In this document: positions 63,782-64,000 of the stretch, piece by piece
How the letters are laid out: each line of letters begins with the position of its first letter
Numbering within the stretch: position 1 is the stretch's first letter
From: Granulicatella elegans ATCC 700633
GTDB lineage: Bacteria; Bacillota; Bacilli; Lactobacillales; Aerococcaceae
Direction of reading: 5' to 3'
NCBI RefSeq assembly: GCF_000162475.2
Contig: NZ_KI391971.1
Location: forward strand, 622,901 to 686,900
Length of the DNA stretch: 64,000 nucleotides
Notes under the pieces: generated by a model
The model's input: the letters and a program-made list of their open reading frames with translations, nothing else
Databases searched by the model: none
What the model was told of the DNA's origin: nothing
Position numbers and translations under genes: made by a program

Positions 63782-64000
63782 ATGAAGTTATTATTTGTTG
63801 GAGACGTTGTTGGTGCTCCAGGTCGTCAAGCTATTGAAGATTATTTACCAAAATTAAAGAAAAAATATAAACCTCAAGTAACAATTGTCAATGGGGAAAA
63901 TGCTGCGAATGGAAAGGGCATTACGGAGAAAATTTATAAGCAATTATTACAGGCTGGTGCAGATGTTGTGACATTAGGAAATCATGCATTTGATAATCGT
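63782..64000 (+). CDS. ymdB: YmdB-family metallophosphoesterase (3' end outside window)
   Basis: The first 73 codons start MKLLFVGDVVGAPGRQAIEDYL and contain VNGENAANGKGITEK and LGNHAFDNR, the metal-binding motifs of YmdB-like 2',3'-cyclic phosphodiesterases linked to biofilm and motility decisions in Bacillus. ATG follows AGAGGAG. The remainder of the gene lies beyond position 64000. Confidence 0.93.
   Translation, partial: MKLLFVGDVVGAPGRQAIEDYLPKLKKKYKPQVTIVNGENAANGKGITEKIYKQLLQAGADVVTLGNHAFDNR

Overview
The window comes from a low-GC, AT-rich, non-sporulating Gram-positive chromosome. The best fit is the order Lactobacillales. The support is a SAM-III (SMK-box) riboswitch in front of metK, a LiaFSR system, PepV, EzrA/ZapA/KhpA, a fused MurI-RdgB protein and a DUF4044 miniprotein. 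A Carnobacteriaceae-like genus such as Granulicatella is plausible, but that is inference from general character and not from a search. No rRNA, tRNA, CRISPR array, prophage or transposase gene was seen.

Layout. 1-14.5 kb is housekeeping: the 3' part of an FtsK/SpoIIIE translocase, liaFSR, murJ-rsuA-pepV, ezrA, zapA-cvpA-mutS2 and trxA. 14.4-15.4 kb has no conventional gene. It holds three copies of a structured repeat flanking a decayed Hol_Tox-type type I toxin-antitoxin locus. 15.4-19.0 kb is a GntR-ABC transporter operon whose last permease gene has been tandemly duplicated together with its downstream terminator and promoter. 19.1-31.2 kb carries murI-rdgB, yfcE, cbpB, mscS, a DUF948/YtxH pair, pepQ, ccpA, a class A PBP, and the rpsP-khpA / rimM-trmD / rplS ribosome block. 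31.2-45.8 kb carries metK, gnd, dnaE, pfkA-pyk, lexA and tkt with several small membrane proteins. 46.1-62.3 kb is a 17-gene co-directional capsule/exopolysaccharide operon. 62.6-64 kb holds azlCD and the start of ymdB.

Capsule operon. It encodes a Wzx/Wzy-type pathway: PHP-type phosphatase CpsB, initiating sugar-phosphate transferase, Wzz- and Wze-like chain-length proteins with a Tyr-rich tail, an EpsG-like polymerase, nine or so glycosyltransferases and a flippase. Embedded in it are a glycerol-3-phosphate cytidylyltransferase (TagD) and a CDP-glycerol glycerophosphotransferase, so the polymer is probably decorated with glycerol phosphate. Four consecutive GT2 genes are clear tandem paralogs.

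Most interesting signal. A family of at least 12 intergenic elements (named R1-R12 here), about 140-170 bp when full length, lies just downstream of genes on both strands. Copies differ in sequence but keep the same predicted RNA fold: an outer stem followed on one side by a T-run, enclosing three hairpins. The pairs GGCA/TGCC, GCCA/TGGC and GCAA/TTGC replace one another at the base of hairpin 1, and the stems of hairpins 2 and 3 also change in a compensatory way. Degenerate copies have lost whole hairpins. This looks like a dispersed, structurally selected RNA or terminator element. I do not recognise it as a known family, but I could not search Rfam.
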